Shown: one piece after another, positions 34,615 to 45,024 of the stretch
Layout: the number at the start of each line of letters is the position of its first letter
Position numbering within the stretch: position 1 is the stretch's first letter
DNA from: Chryseobacterium suipulveris
GTDB taxonomy: Bacteria; Bacteroidota; Bacteroidia; Flavobacteriales; Weeksellaceae
DNA: 64,000 nt
NCBI RefSeq assembly: GCF_022811685.1
Contig: NZ_CP094532.1
Span: forward strand, 1,203,501 to 1,267,500
Direction of reading: 5' to 3'
Notes under the pieces: generated by a model
Databases searched by the model: none
Seen by the model: only the letters and a program-made list of their open reading frames with translations
Told to the model about the DNA's origin: nothing
Translations under genes and position numbers: made by a program

Positions 34615-35832
34615 ATGGCTTCGATAAAATTAGTGCTTCGGACAAACCAAGAAGACAAAACAGGTCATAGCCCTTTATACATAAGACTTATAAAAGATAG
34701 AAAAGCCAAATTTGTTGCCACAGGCGTAAAGCTGAAGCACAACGAATGGGACGATGACAAACAGAAGATAAAGAAGAACCACACCAATAGTGCGAGAATG
34801 AACGCCTTTCTTGCCCAGAAAATTGCCGATGCCGAAGGAACAGTTGCAGACCACGAACGCAAAAGAAAATCCGTATCAGCCCGAAAACTCAAAGAAGCAA
34901 TAAAAGGTAAGGATATGGCAAACTTCTTTGAATATGCTTACAATCGTTGCGAGCGTATCAAAGGAACGGTATCAGTTGCCACCTATAAAAATTACAAACA
35001 GTATGTAGCCAAGTTTGAAAAATTCATTGGACACAGGGATATTTATTTCGATGATATTACTGTTACGATGCTGAAAGACTATATCAATTATATGTCTAAC
35101 AATTTGAAAAATGGAGCAACTACGGTACACTATTCTTTATTGATTTTATCCGTAATGTTTCGTGATGCTCAAAGGGAAGATGTAATTGAAGAAAACATTT
35201 ATCCGTTTTCAAAAGTTCGTGTAAAACGTGATAAAGGCAAACGATTATTTTTGAGCAAAGAACAAGTAGAAAAGTTACGCAATTTTAAAATCGAATACAC
35301 AGGAAAAGACGAAGTCTTTAGAGATATGTTCATTTTTTCGGTGTATGCAGGTGGCTTACGTTTTAGTGATGTAGTGAGCTTGAAATGGGAAAACTATAAT
35401 GAAAAAGAGCAACGCATTACAAAAACCATTCGCAAAACAGGAAGAACCCACAGTTTTAAAATCGGCCAGACGGCAATAGATATTCTGAACCAGTACAAAA
35501 CAGCTATATCACAATCAAGTGATTTTGTTTTCCCGATATTGGAAGATGTAGAAAGATTTGATACCGATACCGATTATCAGGCACATATCATCAATGCAAA
35601 AAACATTCTATGCGGTCAGAAGTTAAGAAGAATAGGTAAGGATATGGAATTGCCTTTTTCGTTATCATTCCATTTAAGCCGTCATACATTCGCTACAAAT
35701 GCTCTTAACAACGGTATGCGCATTGAATATGTTTCAAAGCTGTTAGACCATTCAGATATCGGCATTACGCAGATTTACGCCAAAGTGATTAGCGAGGAAT
35801 TAGATAAAGCCGTGGATAAGTATATAAATTGA
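34615..35832 (+). CDS. Tyrosine recombinase/integrase 2 (SAM-5 type)
   Basis: Same length (405 aa) and domain order as integrase 1, with the complete active site in the same positions: R249 (GGLRFSD), K274, H353-x-x-R356, H379 and Y388. Roughly 60% of residues match by eye, most in the catalytic half, while the arm-binding N-terminus is more diverged. It diverges from cassette array 2 and opens island B, as integrase 1 does island A. The two enzymes probably recognise related but not identical sites. Confidence 0.92.
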   Translation: MASIKLVLRTNQEDKTGHSPLYIRLIKDRKAKFVATGVKLKHNEWDDDKQKIKKNHTNSARMNAFLAQKIADAEGTVADHERKRKSVSARKLKEAIKGKDMANFFEYAYNRCERIKGTVSVATYKNYKQYVAKFEKFIGHRDIYFDDITVTMLKDYINYMSNNLKNGATTVHYSLLILSVMFRDAQREDVIEENIYPFSKVRVKRDKGKRLFLSKEQVEKLRNFKIEYTGKDEVFRDMFIFSVYAGGLRFSDVVSLKWENYNEKEQRITKTIRKTGRTHSFKIGQTAIDILNQYKTAISQSSDFVFPILEDVERFDTDTDYQAHIINAKNILCGQKLRRIGKDMELPFSLSFHLSRHTFATNALNNGMRIEYVSKLLDHSDIGITQIYAKVISEELDKAVDKYIN

Positions 35833-35892
35833 AGAAACCATAAGCATTACCCAATATTTTAATTACTAAATTTACCCTATAAATTTCATACC

Positions 35893-37239
35893 GTGAGCAA
35901 AGTTTTAATCATAGATGACGAAGAAAAAATAAGAACCCTGCTTTCCAAAATCATTACGTTGGAAGGGTTTGACGTGCTACAAGCAGGCGACATCAAAAGC
36001 GGTTTAAAAAAACTGGAAACAGCTGATGTTGATGCCGTGATATGCGATGTAAAACTACCAGACGGAAGCGGTGTTGAAGCCACTAAAAATATCAAAGAGA
36101 AATATCCCTCAGTAGAAATCATATTACTCACTGCCTACGGCAATATTGCAGATGGCGTTCAGGCAATGAAAAACGGAGCTTTTGATTACATTACCAAAGG
36201 CGATGACAATAACAAAATCATTCCCCTGCTCTATAAAGCAACCGAAAAAGTAACACTCTCCAAACGGGTAATGCAGTTAGAAAAGCTGTTAGGCAATAAA
36301 TATTCCTTTGATAACATCATCGGAAAATCCAAAACGCTTGGTGCTTCCATTGATGCCGCCAAAAAAGTGGCAGATAGTGAAACAACCGTTTTGCTTACCG
36401 GAGAAACCGGAACGGGTAAGGAGGTTTTTGCACAAGCCATTCACAATGCGAGTAATAGGAACAAACAGAATTTTGTAGCCGTAAATTGTTCTGCGTTTAG
36501 CAAAGAATTGTTGGAAAATGAATTATTCGGGCATAAAGCAGGTGCGTTCACAGGTGCGGTAAAGGATAGTAAAGGAATTTTTGAGGAAGCAAACCACGGG
36601 ACGGTTTTCTTAGATGAAATTGGTGAAATGCCTTTAGATTTACAGGCAAAGCTCTTACGGGTTTTAGAAACAGGAGAATTTCTAAAAGTAGGTGATAGTA
36701 AACCAACCAAGGTAAACGTCCGTATTATTGCTGCCACTAATAGAAATTTACAACAAGAAGTAGAGGAAGGACACTTCCGTGAAGATTTGTTTTACCGAAT
36801 TGCCGTCTTTCAGATTTCACTACCCCCACTCAGAGAACGGGTTATTGATATAGAAGAACTGGCGATATTCTTTCTTCGCACATTTACAAATAAGACGAAC
36901 AAAAAAATCAATACCATTTCAAAAAACTATCTCGAAGCACTGAAACAACATACGTGGAAAGGCAATATCAGAGAACTCAAAAACGTAATTGAGCGTAGCG
37001 TAATACTTACAGGTAATACAGAATTAGAAGAAGATAGTCTGCCATTGGAACTACAACGTCTTGGCACTTTAGATAACCGTGAAAAAACACTATCTGCCTT
37101 TGAACTTGCAAGCGTAGAAAAAGTTCATATTCAAAAAGTGTTGAACTATACCAATGGCAATAAAACAGAAACAGCAAAACTGCTCAATATTGCCTTAACT
37201 ACTCTATACCGGAAGATTGACGAGTACCATATAAAATAA
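35893..37239 (+). CDS. NtrC-type sigma-54-dependent response regulator
   Basis: The 448-aa product has a receiver domain (residues 3-120, phospho-acceptor D52 in CDVKLPDG), a sigma-54-interacting AAA+ domain with Walker A TGETGTGKE and the GAFTGA loop, and a C-terminal Fis-type HTH (ETAKLLNIALTTLYRKIDEY). The start codon is GTG at 35893. It lies next to the kdp genes, so it probably answers the split KdpD/histidine kinase encoded downstream and activates kdp from a sigma-54 promoter. That differs from enteric bacteria, where KdpE is an OmpR-type regulator. It is followed by its own terminator. Confidence 0.88.
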   Translation: MSKVLIIDDEEKIRTLLSKIITLEGFDVLQAGDIKSGLKKLETADVDAVICDVKLPDGSGVEATKNIKEKYPSVEIILLTAYGNIADGVQAMKNGAFDYITKGDDNNKIIPLLYKATEKVTLSKRVMQLEKLLGNKYSFDNIIGKSKTLGASIDAAKKVADSETTVLLTGETGTGKEVFAQAIHNASNRNKQNFVAVNCSAFSKELLENELFGHKAGAFTGAVKDSKGIFEEANHGTVFLDEIGEMPLDLQAKLLRVLETGEFLKVGDSKPTKVNVRIIAATNRNLQQEVEEGHFREDLFYRIAVFQISLPPLRERVIDIEELAIFFLRTFTNKTNKKINTISKNYLEALKQHTWKGNIRELKNVIERSVILTGNTELEEDSLPLELQRLGTLDNREKTLSAFELASVEKVHIQKVLNYTNGNKTETAKLLNIALTTLYRKIDEYHIK

Positions 37240-37261
37240 CCCTTTCAAAACGATAGTATTT

Positions 37262-37287
37262 ACCCTTTCAAAACGAAAGGGTTTTTT
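37262..37287 (+). terminator. Terminator after the response regulator gene
   Basis: ACCCTTTC-AAAAC-GAAAGGGT is followed by TTTTTT. It separates the regulator from the kdp transcript, so kdp must start from a promoter in 37290-37400. A GG-N11-GC pair (37358-37372) is close to, but one base off, the sigma-54 spacing. Confidence 0.8.
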
Positions 37288-37400
37288 ATTTTCCCTATAT
37301 TGATTTTATATGTTAAATAATTCAAAATCAATATATTAAAATATTTTTGGTTCTGGTGGAATAGAAATTGGCATAAGAAGAATATAAATAAAATATTCTT

Positions 37401-37697
37401 ATGACAACGGAACACGAACAAAAAAGCGAATTTCAAAAAATTCAACAATTAGAGGTTGAAGCCCTCGATGCCATCTTTAAGGGGCAAAAGAAAAAAGTTG
37501 TAAACCTGTTTGGTAAAGCCGAACAATTATTTCAGAAAGGGAGCAACTATACGCGCACAATCATTTCCAACACATTTATTCTTCCCTTAACCCAACTGCT
37601 CGAAATGAATTACAGTTGGGGTAAAGAATATCTCATCTTGTTTCCCGGACAGCTCAAACAAGAGTATTGCAGGCAAATCTATTCATCAGGAATTTAA
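37401..37697 (+). CDS. Small kdp-linked protein, paralogue 1
   Basis: The 98-aa soluble protein shares its core with the product of 37789-38175: a KGSNYTRTIISNTFILPLTQLL segment matches RGNDYIRYIIENLFVRSFEG. The pair may belong to the DUF7674 family, which I recall from kdp loci of Bacteroidota, but I cannot confirm it. It starts 20-30 bases after a small AATAT stem, so translation control is possible. The role in potassium transport is unknown. Confidence 0.65.
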   Translation: MTTEHEQKSEFQKIQQLEVEALDAIFKGQKKKVVNLFGKAEQLFQKGSNYTRTIISNTFILPLTQLLEMNYSWGKEYLILFPGQLKQEYCRQIYSSGI

Positions 37698-37711
37698 TAA
37701 CTATACAAACA

Positions 37712-37792
37712 ATGGTAATACTATTAATAATCGTAGGTGTAGCACTTTTCGCATTCTTTTTTTTACTAATCAGATTATTTGAAAAGATATGA
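37712..37792 (+). CDS. 26-aa single-helix peptide, KdpF-like
   Basis: The frame encodes one membrane helix (MVILLIIVGVALFAFFFLL) plus a short charged tail. Its stop overlaps the next start in ATGA (37789-37792), indicating translational coupling. Its size and position resemble KdpF; a second, more typical KdpF follows. Confidence 0.6.
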   Translation: MVILLIIVGVALFAFFFLLIRLFEKI

Positions 37793-38175
37793 AATCTAAA
37801 CAGAAAATCAATGAAGACCGGGCGGCTGTTTATTTAGCTGAACATCATAAAGAAATCAGCAATGAAATTAGGGAACTGTATGCTCATAAAAACTTCGCTG
37901 GTATTCTTCAGGCAGTTGTAAATCTGATTAAATGCTTACTCGAAAAGGGAGAATTTACAAAAATTACAAAACACATAAAATACATTGGGTGGATATATCA
38001 GAGAGGAAATGACTACATCAGGTATATTATTGAAAATCTATTTGTACGCTCATTTGAAGGCATACGAAAACGTTGTTCTACAAACCAGTGGCAGCAACTA
38101 TATACTGAAATTCCAAAATCTTTTCAGATGGTATATATAAAACAAAACAACATCATTCAAACAATAAAAATATGA
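37789..38175 (+). CDS. Small kdp-linked protein, paralogue 2
   Basis: The 128-aa soluble helical protein is a longer relative of the 98-aa product at 37401 (shared GNDYIRYIIENLF-type block near residues 66-78). It overlaps the small membrane peptide genes on both sides by 4 bases (ATGA junctions at 37789 and 38172), so the string is one tightly coupled operon ahead of kdpA. The function is unknown. Confidence 0.65.
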   Translation: MKSKQKINEDRAAVYLAEHHKEISNEIRELYAHKNFAGILQAVVNLIKCLLEKGEFTKITKHIKYIGWIYQRGNDYIRYIIENLFVRSFEGIRKRCSTNQWQQLYTEIPKSFQMVYIKQNNIIQTIKI

Positions 38176-38249
38176 TAGCATTATTCATCATCGCCATTGC
38201 AGTATTTTTCTATATGTGCTACGTGCTGATTAAACCAGAAAAATTTTAA
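38172..38249 (+). CDS. kdpF: KdpF, small subunit of the potassium-transporting ATPase
   Basis: This 25-aa hydrophobic peptide (MIALFIIAIAVFFYMCYVLI, then KPEKF) has the KdpF length and the typical end. KdpF stabilises the KdpABC complex in the membrane. It overlaps the preceding gene by 4 bases. Confidence 0.8.
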   Translation: MIALFIIAIAVFFYMCYVLIKPEKF

Positions 38250-38277
38250 AAACAGCATCCATTAAAAAAACCGGGAA

Positions 38278-38379
38278 ATGAGGAAAAAAATAAAAGAAGT
38301 GTTTACAATCATCTTCTGGATACTTGTGCTCATATCTTTTATATACCTCCTATATATAAAATTAAACATCCTTTTCTAA
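38278..38379 (+). CDS. 33-aa single-helix peptide in the kdp operon
   Basis: The frame starts MRKKIKEVF and continues with one membrane helix (TIIFWILVLISFIYLLYI). Its stop overlaps the next ATG (TAATG). Recognition rests only on position, coupling and hydrophobicity. Confidence 0.5.
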   Translation: MRKKIKEVFTIIFWILVLISFIYLLYIKLNILF

Positions 38380-38504
38380 TGAAAAACAATATGAAAAGCT
38401 TTAGAAGTGATGTCCGAGAAATATGCAGAGTTATCATTGTATTTCTTGTTGTTTTCGGATTTGTGATGCTTTTCGGATGGCTTATTAAACTAATATTTAA
38501 TTAA
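38379..38504 (+). CDS. 41-aa single-helix peptide in the kdp operon
   Basis: A short charged N-terminus is followed by one helix (VIIVFLVVFGFVMLFGWLI). It ends 5 bases before kdpA and is coupled to the peptide before it. The function is unknown; it could be a further small regulator of the Kdp complex. Confidence 0.5.
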   Translation: MKNNMKSFRSDVREICRVIIVFLVVFGFVMLFGWLIKLIFN

Positions 38505-38509
38505 AAGAT

Positions 38510-40198
38510 ATGAACACAGAAATTTTAGGAATTATAGCAATGTTCGGGGTAACGCTGTTGCTGGCAATACCCCTTGGTAAATACATCGCGAAAGTATATG
38601 CAGGTGAAAGAACTTTTCTTGACCCTGTATTTAATCCCATAGAGCGATTGTTCTATAAAGTATCAGGCATAAATCCTGATAATGAAATGAACTGGAAACA
38701 GCATTTGGTAGCCTTGCTGACCATTAACCTGCTCTGGTTTCTGATGAGTATGGGAATACTGATGAATATGGGAAGTTTACCGCTCAATCCCGATGGTAAT
38801 CCAAGCCAGTCCGCAGATTTGGCGTTTAACACCACCATTTCATTTTTAGTAAACTGTAACCTGCAACACTATTCAGGCGAAACAGGTATCAGTTATTTAG
38901 GACAAATATGGTTAATGTTTCTCCAGTTTGTAACTGCGGGTGTAGGTATGGCAGCAGCGGTTGTGGTGTTCAAAGCATTCCGGGAGAAATCAACTACTCA
39001 ATTAGGCAACTTTTACAATTATTTTTTAAAATCCTGTACCCGTATTCTATTGCCCATATCATTGGTATTAGCTGCCATTTTTGTTTTTGAAGGTATGCCA
39101 ATGACATTTGATGGGAAAGATACCATTACCAACCTACAAGGCGATACCGTACAGGTGAGCCGTGGTCCGGTTGCAGCTTTCGTGCCTATCAAACACGTTG
39201 GTACAAATGGAGGTGGCTTTTTCGGTGCTAACGGTGCTCACCCATTAGAAAACCCTTCATACCTGACCAATATGGTTGAAATGTTTGGTCAGTTTATCAT
39301 TCCTATGGCAATGGTATTTGCTTTCGGTTTTTTCATCCGTAGGAGAAAGTTTGCCTGGATGATGTATGGGGTAATGACCGTAGGATTTCTTTTGCTGGCA
39401 ATTCCAAATATCAATATGGAAATGAACGGAAACCCTGCCATAACACAGATGGGAATTGACAACTCGTTGGGTGCAATGGAGGGGAAAGAAATCCGCTTGG
39501 GCGCAGCAGCGTCCGGCTTCTGGAGCATAGTAACTACCGTTATTTCTACAGGCAGTATCAATTCGATGCACGATAGTTCAATGCCATTGTCCGGTATGAA
39601 CGAATTGTTGGCAATGATGATTAATGCCTTTTATGGAGGTGCGGGAGCAGGCATACTCAATTTTCTAATCTTTATCATTTTGGCGGTATTCATCAGCGGA
39701 TTGATGGTGGGTAGGACACCCGAATTTATGGGTAAGAAAATTGAAGCCAGAGAAATGAAAATAGCAATGATAATCGCTTTGGCACACCCTTTCCTTATTT
39801 TGGTCGGAACTGCTTTGGCAGCCGCATTACCACAATATACATCGGCAACATTAGCCAATCCTGGCTTCCACGGTTTTAGTGAAATGCTCTACGAATATAC
39901 TTCATCGGCAGCCAACAACGGGAGTGGTTTTGAAGGCTTGGGAGATAATACCGTATTCTGGAACATATCAACAGGGATTGTATTACTATTAGGCAGATTT
40001 CTTCCGATAATCGGTCCCGTTGCCATAGCAGGTTTACTGGCGGAAAAGAAATTCATTCCTGAAAGTGCAGGTACACTCAAAACCGACACATCTACATTTG
40101 GCTTAATGGTGTTTGCGGTTATTGCCATCATTGCAGCATTGGCATTCTTCCCTGCATTAGCGTTAGGTCCGATTGCAGAATACTTTTCACTTTATTAA
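38510..40198 (+). CDS. kdpA: KdpA, potassium-binding subunit of the Kdp ATPase
   Basis: The 562-aa subunit forms the potassium-selective channel of the high-affinity KdpFABC pump in the inner membrane. The selectivity-filter region [18 protein letters not shown] is intact, as are the other filter-type segments ([22 protein letters not shown]), and about ten membrane helices are visible. The length is normal. It is followed 20 bases later by kdpB. Confidence 0.96.
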   Translation: MNTEILGIIAMFGVTLLLAIPLGKYIAKVYAGERTFLDPVFNPIERLFYKVSGINPDNEMNWKQHLVALLTINLLWFLMSMGILMNMGSLPLNPDGNPSQSADLAFNTTISFLVNCNLQHYSGETGISYLGQIWLMFLQFVTAGVGMAAAVVVFKAFREKSTTQLGNFYNYFLKSCTRILLPISLVLAAIFVFEGMPMTFDGKDTITNLQGDTVQVSRGPVAAFVPIKHVGTNGGGFFGANGAHPLENPSYLTNMVEMFGQFIIPMAMVFAFGFFIRRRKFAWMMYGVMTVGFLLLAIPNINMEMNGNPAITQMGIDNSLGAMEGKEIRLGAAASGFWSIVTTVISTGSINSMHDSSMPLSGMNELLAMMINAFYGGAGAGILNFLIFIILAVFISGLMVGRTPEFMGKKIEAREMKIAMIIALAHPFLILVGTALAAALPQYTSATLANPGFHGFSEMLYEYTSSAANNGSGFEGLGDNTVFWNISTGIVLLLGRFLPIIGPVAIAGLLAEKKFIPESAGTLKTDTSTFGLMVFAVIAIIAALAFFPALALGPIAEYFSLY

Positions 40199-40218
40199 TC
40201 TTTATCAATTCAACAGAA

Positions 40219-42231
40219 ATGAATAATAACAAAAATAAATTATTTGAACCTGCATTAATGAATGAAGCCTTGAAGCAATCATTCATCAAATTGCACCCTG
40301 CAAAAATGTTCCGAAATCCGGTAATGTTTATGGTGTGGATAGGTACACTCGTGATGGCAGCTGTATGTGTATGGATAGCATTTGGCGAGCAGAGCCAGGG
40401 TAGTTTTGCCTATAACCTAATCGTTACAGTTATACTATTCGCAACGCTATTGTTTGCCAATTTTGCCGAAGCCATTGCCGAGGCTCGGGGAAAAGCACAA
40501 GCCGACAGTTTACGTAAAACAAGAGAAGAAACACCTGCCCGGTTAGAAAATGGAGAAACTATTTCTTCCTCACAACTTAAAAAAGGCGACGTATTTATCT
40601 GTGAAGCAGGCGATATCATCCCCTCCGACGGCGAAATTATTGAAGGCTTGGCAACCATAGATGAAAGTGCCATCACAGGCGAAAGTGCACCCGTAATCCG
40701 GGAAGCAGGAGGCGATAAAAGTAGTGTTACCGGCGGTACAAAAGTACTGTCAGATAAAATTAAAGTTTGCGTAACCACCGAAGCTGGCGAAAGTTTTTTA
40801 GATAAAATGATTGCTTTAGTAGAAGGTGCAAGCCGTCAAAAAACACCTAACGAAATTGCGTTGACTATACTGCTCTCAGGCTTTACACTTGTTTTTATTA
40901 TCGTAGTCGTTACATTGAAGCCCTTTGCAGATTATGCGCAAACCCCCATTACCATAGCTGCATTTATATCACTTTTTGTTTGCTTAATTCCTACCACCAT
41001 TGGCGGATTACTATCAGCTATCGGTATTGCGGGAATGGACAGGGCTTTGCGGGCTAATGTAATCACTAAAAGTGGTAAAGCGGTTGAAACCGCAGGAGAC
41101 GTAGATGTATTACTACTCGACAAAACCGGAACCATTACCATTGGTAACAGAAAAGCAACAAAATTCTACCCCGTAAACGGTGTGGATGAAAAGCATTTTC
41201 TGAAATCGGTCGTGTTAAGTTCTATGGCAGATGAAACCCCCGAAGGTAAATCTATCATAGAATTGGCAGGTGTTAATCCACTAAGTTATCAGATACAAAA
41301 TCCACGTTTCATAAAATTTACGGCAGAAACAAGAAGTTCCGGAATTGATTACGATACTATAAAAATCAGAAAAGGAGCATCAGATGCTATCAAAAATCTG
41401 GTTGAAAAAGCAGGAAACCACTTTCCATCCGAAACAGAAGAACAGGTAAAATCCATTTCAAGCAATGGCGGAACACCACTCGTTGTTGCCGAAAATGAAA
41501 AAGTATTGGGCGTAATTGAATTGCAGGACATCATCAAGCCAGGCATACAGGAACGCTTTGAACGCTTACGCAAAATGGGGATTAAAACCGTAATGGTTAC
41601 AGGCGATAATCCGCTAACGGCAAAATACATTGCTGAAAAAGCAGGTGTAGATGACTTTATTGCCGAAGCAAAACCCGAAGATAAAATGAACTATATCCGC
41701 AACGAGCAATCACAGGGCAGACTGGTAGCGATGATGGGCGATGGTACCAACGATGCGCCCGCCTTAGCACAGGCAGATGTAGGCGTAGCGATGAACAGCG
41801 GTACACAAGCAGCCAAAGAAGCAGGTAATATGGTGGATTTAGATAACGACCCGACCAAACTGATTGAGGTTGTTGAAATAGGCAAACAATTGTTAATGAC
41901 AAGGGGAACATTAACCACATTCAGTATTGCCAATGACGTAGCGAAGTATTTTGCCATTGTTCCGGCACTGTTTATTGCTTCCATTCCTGCTTTACAGGGA
42001 TTAAACATTATGAATTTGCACTCACCCGAAAGTGCCATTCTATCGGCAATTATATTCAATGCCATCGTCATCCCGATGTTAATACCATTAGCATTAAAAG
42101 GAGTAGCCTACAAACCTATCGGCGCCAGTGCCCTGCTTCGCAGAAATTTATTCATCTACGGTTTGGGCGGCATTATTGTTCCGTTTGTAGGCATAAAACT
42201 TATCGACCTGTTGGTTTCAGTATTTATTTAA
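40219..42231 (+). CDS. kdpB: KdpB, ATPase subunit of the Kdp pump
   Basis: This 670-aa P-type ATPase has the phosphorylation motif D301KTGT, the TGES-type actuator loop ([15 protein letters not shown]), the hinge [10 protein letters not shown] and [18 protein letters not shown]. It couples ATP hydrolysis to potassium uptake through KdpA. All catalytic motifs are intact and the length is typical. Confidence 0.96.
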   Translation: MNNNKNKLFEPALMNEALKQSFIKLHPAKMFRNPVMFMVWIGTLVMAAVCVWIAFGEQSQGSFAYNLIVTVILFATLLFANFAEAIAEARGKAQADSLRKTREETPARLENGETISSSQLKKGDVFICEAGDIIPSDGEIIEGLATIDESAITGESAPVIREAGGDKSSVTGGTKVLSDKIKVCVTTEAGESFLDKMIALVEGASRQKTPNEIALTILLSGFTLVFIIVVVTLKPFADYAQTPITIAAFISLFVCLIPTTIGGLLSAIGIAGMDRALRANVITKSGKAVETAGDVDVLLLDKTGTITIGNRKATKFYPVNGVDEKHFLKSVVLSSMADETPEGKSIIELAGVNPLSYQIQNPRFIKFTAETRSSGIDYDTIKIRKGASDAIKNLVEKAGNHFPSETEEQVKSISSNGGTPLVVAENEKVLGVIELQDIIKPGIQERFERLRKMGIKTVMVTGDNPLTAKYIAEKAGVDDFIAEAKPEDKMNYIRNEQSQGRLVAMMGDGTNDAPALAQADVGVAMNSGTQAAKEAGNMVDLDNDPTKLIEVVEIGKQLLMTRGTLTTFSIANDVAKYFAIVPALFIASIPALQGLNIMNLHSPESAILSAIIFNAIVIPMLIPLALKGVAYKPIGASALLRRNLFIYGLGGIIVPFVGIKLIDLLVSVFI

Positions 42232-42244
42232 AACATTAATCAAA

Positions 42245-42805
42245 ATGAAAAAACATATTTTACCGGCTATCAAGCTAACAGTTTTAAGCATCCTATTACT
42301 CTGTATAGCCTATCCGCTTATCGTTTGGGGTATGGCACAGTTCGCTCCAAATAAGGGAAAGGGAAAAATTATCACACACAATGGTAAAACATACTATGCC
42401 AATGTTGGGCAGTCTTTTACGGAAGATAAATATTTCTGGTCACGTCCTTCTGCAGTGGATTATAATGCCGCAGGTTCCGGAGGCAGCAACAAAGCAGCTT
42501 CCAATAAGGAATATCTCCAACAGGTTCAGGCAAGGATAGATACATTTTTAGTGCACAATCCCGGTATTGCCAAGTCTGAAATCCCCGTGGATTTGGTAAC
42601 GGCAAGTGGTAGCGGTCTTGACCCGAATATTTCCGTACAGGCGGCAAAAGTACAGGTAAAACGTATTGCTAAAATTCGTGGAATTGCCGAAGGAAATCTT
42701 CTGCAACTCATCCTTGCGAAAACAGAAAAACCTTTGTTCGGCCTCTTCGGACCTGAAAAAATAAATGTACTCGAATTAAATATAGCATTAGATAATTTAA
42801 AATAA
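42245..42805 (+). CDS. kdpC: KdpC, accessory subunit of the Kdp pump
   Basis: The 186-aa protein has one N-terminal membrane helix (LTVLSILLLCIAYPLIVWGM) and the conserved periplasmic part (YFWSRPSAVDYNAAGSGGSN, then VTASGSGLDPNISVQAA) that raises nucleotide affinity of KdpB. It starts 13 bases after kdpB. Confidence 0.95.
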   Translation: MKKHILPAIKLTVLSILLLCIAYPLIVWGMAQFAPNKGKGKIITHNGKTYYANVGQSFTEDKYFWSRPSAVDYNAAGSGGSNKAASNKEYLQQVQARIDTFLVHNPGIAKSEIPVDLVTASGSGLDPNISVQAAKVQVKRIAKIRGIAEGNLLQLILAKTEKPLFGLFGPEKINVLELNIALDNLK

Positions 42806-42810
42806 ATAAG

Positions 42811-43887
42811 ATGAAGAACCTAATAACTGCATCGCTGATTTTGTTAAGCATAAATAGCTTTGCACAAACAGATACCACCAAGTCACCCTTTACTTTTAGT
42901 GGTTATTTAGAAACATACTATGCTTATGATTTTGGCAATCCTGACAATCATAATCGACCTGCATTTATGTATTCACACAATAGACACAATGAGTTTAACC
43001 TGAATTTAGGCTTTGTAAAGGCATCCTATAATACGGATAATGTGAGGGCAAATCTCGCTTTGGCTACAGGTACCTATATGAATGCAAACTACGCAGCAGA
43101 ACCGAGCGTATTGAAAAATATATACGAGGCGAACGCAGGTATAAAAATTTCAAAGAATAAGGATTTATGGATTGACGCAGGCGTTTTTTCATCTCATATT
43201 GGTTTTGAAAGTGCCGTAGGTATAGACAACTGGACATTGACCAGAGGGATATATGCAGAAAATTCGCCCTATTTTGAGACAGGCGCAAAAATTTCATATA
43301 CAACCGATAACGGCAAATGGTTTGTAAGCGGATTGTTACTAAACGGATGGCAGCGCATTCAACGTATAGATGGTAATAACACCCCTGCATTCGGTCATCA
43401 GCTAACCTACAAACCCAATTCAAAAATCACCCTCAACAGCAGCTCCTTTATTGGAAATGATAAAGTCGATAGCACAAGGCAAATGCGGTATTTTCACAAC
43501 CTTTACGGCATCTTTCAAATCACAGAAAAATTTGCTTTAACAGCAGGGTTTGATATTGGAGCAGAGCAGAAAAACAAAGGAAGCAACCATTATAATACAT
43601 GGTACGCACCGGTTGTGATTGTAAAATATAGCCCCGCCGAAAAACATAATTTGGCAATAAGAGCAGAGTATTATAACGACGAAAACGGTGCAATAATTGG
43701 TATAGGTACACCAAACGGATTTAAAACCTGGGGATATTCCATAAATTACGATTACCTGATACGTAAAAATATACGATGGCGTATAGAAGGACGAGGACTT
43801 ACCAGCAAGGACAAGATTTTTATAGGAAATGAAAAGCTGGGCAATAACAATTTTTTCATCACAACATCATTAGCCATTGCTTTTTAA
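42811..43887 (+). CDS. Outer-membrane beta-barrel porin of the kdp operon
   Basis: The 358-aa protein has a cleavable signal peptide (LITASLILLSINSFAQ), then alternating amphipathic strands typical of an outer-membrane barrel, ending in a terminal aromatic (SLAIAF). It resembles the porin often found between kdpC and kdpD in Bacteroidota and may admit potassium or serve as an envelope partner. The stop overlaps the next start (TAATGA). Confidence 0.78.
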   Translation: MKNLITASLILLSINSFAQTDTTKSPFTFSGYLETYYAYDFGNPDNHNRPAFMYSHNRHNEFNLNLGFVKASYNTDNVRANLALATGTYMNANYAAEPSVLKNIYEANAGIKISKNKDLWIDAGVFSSHIGFESAVGIDNWTLTRGIYAENSPYFETGAKISYTTDNGKWFVSGLLLNGWQRIQRIDGNNTPAFGHQLTYKPNSKITLNSSSFIGNDKVDSTRQMRYFHNLYGIFQITEKFALTAGFDIGAEQKNKGSNHYNTWYAPVVIVKYSPAEKHNLAIRAEYYNDENGAIIGIGTPNGFKTWGYSINYDYLIRKNIRWRIEGRGLTSKDKIFIGNEKLGNNNFFITTSLAIAF

Positions 43888-45011
43888 TGACAGAAAAAGA
43901 CCAAACAGTACAACAATTTCTTGACCTGATAAAAAAGTCAAGGAGAGGGAAATTTAAAGTCTACATCGGTATGAGTGCCGGTGTAGGCAAAACCTTTCGT
44001 ATGCTACAGGAAGCACATTCGCTCTTGCGAAATGGTATCGACATAAAGGTGGGCTACATTGAAACGCACAATAGAAAAGAAACACACGATTTGTTAGAGG
44101 GGCTACCTGTTATCCCACGCAGAAAGCTGTTTTATAAGGGCAAGGAATTAGAAGAATTAGATGTTCAGGCAGTTATCAATTTACGCCCCGAAGTAGTAAT
44201 AGTAGATGAACTGGCACATAGCAATATCGAAGGCAGCAAAAATGAAAAACGCTGGCAGGATGTATTAGACATTTTAGATGCAGGTATAAACGTCATCAGT
44301 GCCGTAAATATACAACATATAGAAAGTCTTAATGAAGAAGTGAGAGCCATCACAGGAATTGAGGTAAAAGAACGTATTCCCGATAGTGTGATAGCCGAAG
44401 CAGACGAAGTAGTAAATATTGACTTAACAGCAGATGAATTAATTACACGTCTTAAGGAGGGGAAGATATATGAACCCGCAAAGATAGAAACGGCACTCAA
44501 TAATTTTTTCAAAAGTGAACATATACTTCAGCTAAGAGAGTTAGCACTAAAAGAAGTGGCCTCTCAGGTAGAACGTAAAGTTGAAAGCGAAGTTACCTTG
44601 ACCAGTACAGCTAAACGGGAAAAGTTTTTAGCCTGTATCAGCTCAAACGAAAAAACAGCTAAAAACGTAATACGAAAAACAGCGAGGCTTGCCAATTATT
44701 ACAACAGCAAATGGTCTGTACTTTATGTACAAACACTCCGTGAAAGCCCTGATAAAATAGCCCTTGACAAACAAAGACATCTTATAAATAACTTTAAATT
44801 AGCAACAGAATTGGGTGCGGAAATCATTAAAATTGAAAATGATAATGTTTCCAGAGCCATAATAGAACAATGTGAACAACGGAAGATAACAACCATTTGC
44901 ATAGGGAAACCACATCTAAGCCTGTTGCATATTATTTTGGCAGGTAATGTTTTTAATGGTCTTCTGAAAAAGTTGTCAGAAAATAATATTGACCTTGTGA
45001 TATTAAGTTAA
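43887..45011 (+). CDS. kdpD: KdpD N-terminal sensor as a separate protein
   Basis: The 374-aa product has the KdpD N-terminal domain with Walker A GMSAGVGKT (residues ~28-36) and VDELAHSNIEGSKNEKRWQD, followed by a universal-stress-protein-like domain (~245-374). It lacks the transmembrane, HisKA and ATPase parts of enteric KdpD, which are supplied by the next gene. It probably senses potassium or a nucleotide signal and acts on the separate kinase. Confidence 0.88.
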   Translation: MTEKDQTVQQFLDLIKKSRRGKFKVYIGMSAGVGKTFRMLQEAHSLLRNGIDIKVGYIETHNRKETHDLLEGLPVIPRRKLFYKGKELEELDVQAVINLRPEVVIVDELAHSNIEGSKNEKRWQDVLDILDAGINVISAVNIQHIESLNEEVRAITGIEVKERIPDSVIAEADEVVNIDLTADELITRLKEGKIYEPAKIETALNNFFKSEHILQLRELALKEVASQVERKVESEVTLTSTAKREKFLACISSNEKTAKNVIRKTARLANYYNSKWSVLYVQTLRESPDKIALDKQRHLINNFKLATELGAEIIKIENDNVSRAIIEQCEQRKITTICIGKPHLSLLHIILAGNVFNGLLKKLSENNIDLVILS

Positions 45012-45024
45012 AAGAATTGAAGCG

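Noticed and set aside
37358..37372. Sigma-54 promoter ahead of the kdp genes
   Set aside because: The GG and GC dinucleotides are 11 rather than 10 bases apart and the flanking bases match poorly, so it is mentioned only as a possibility.
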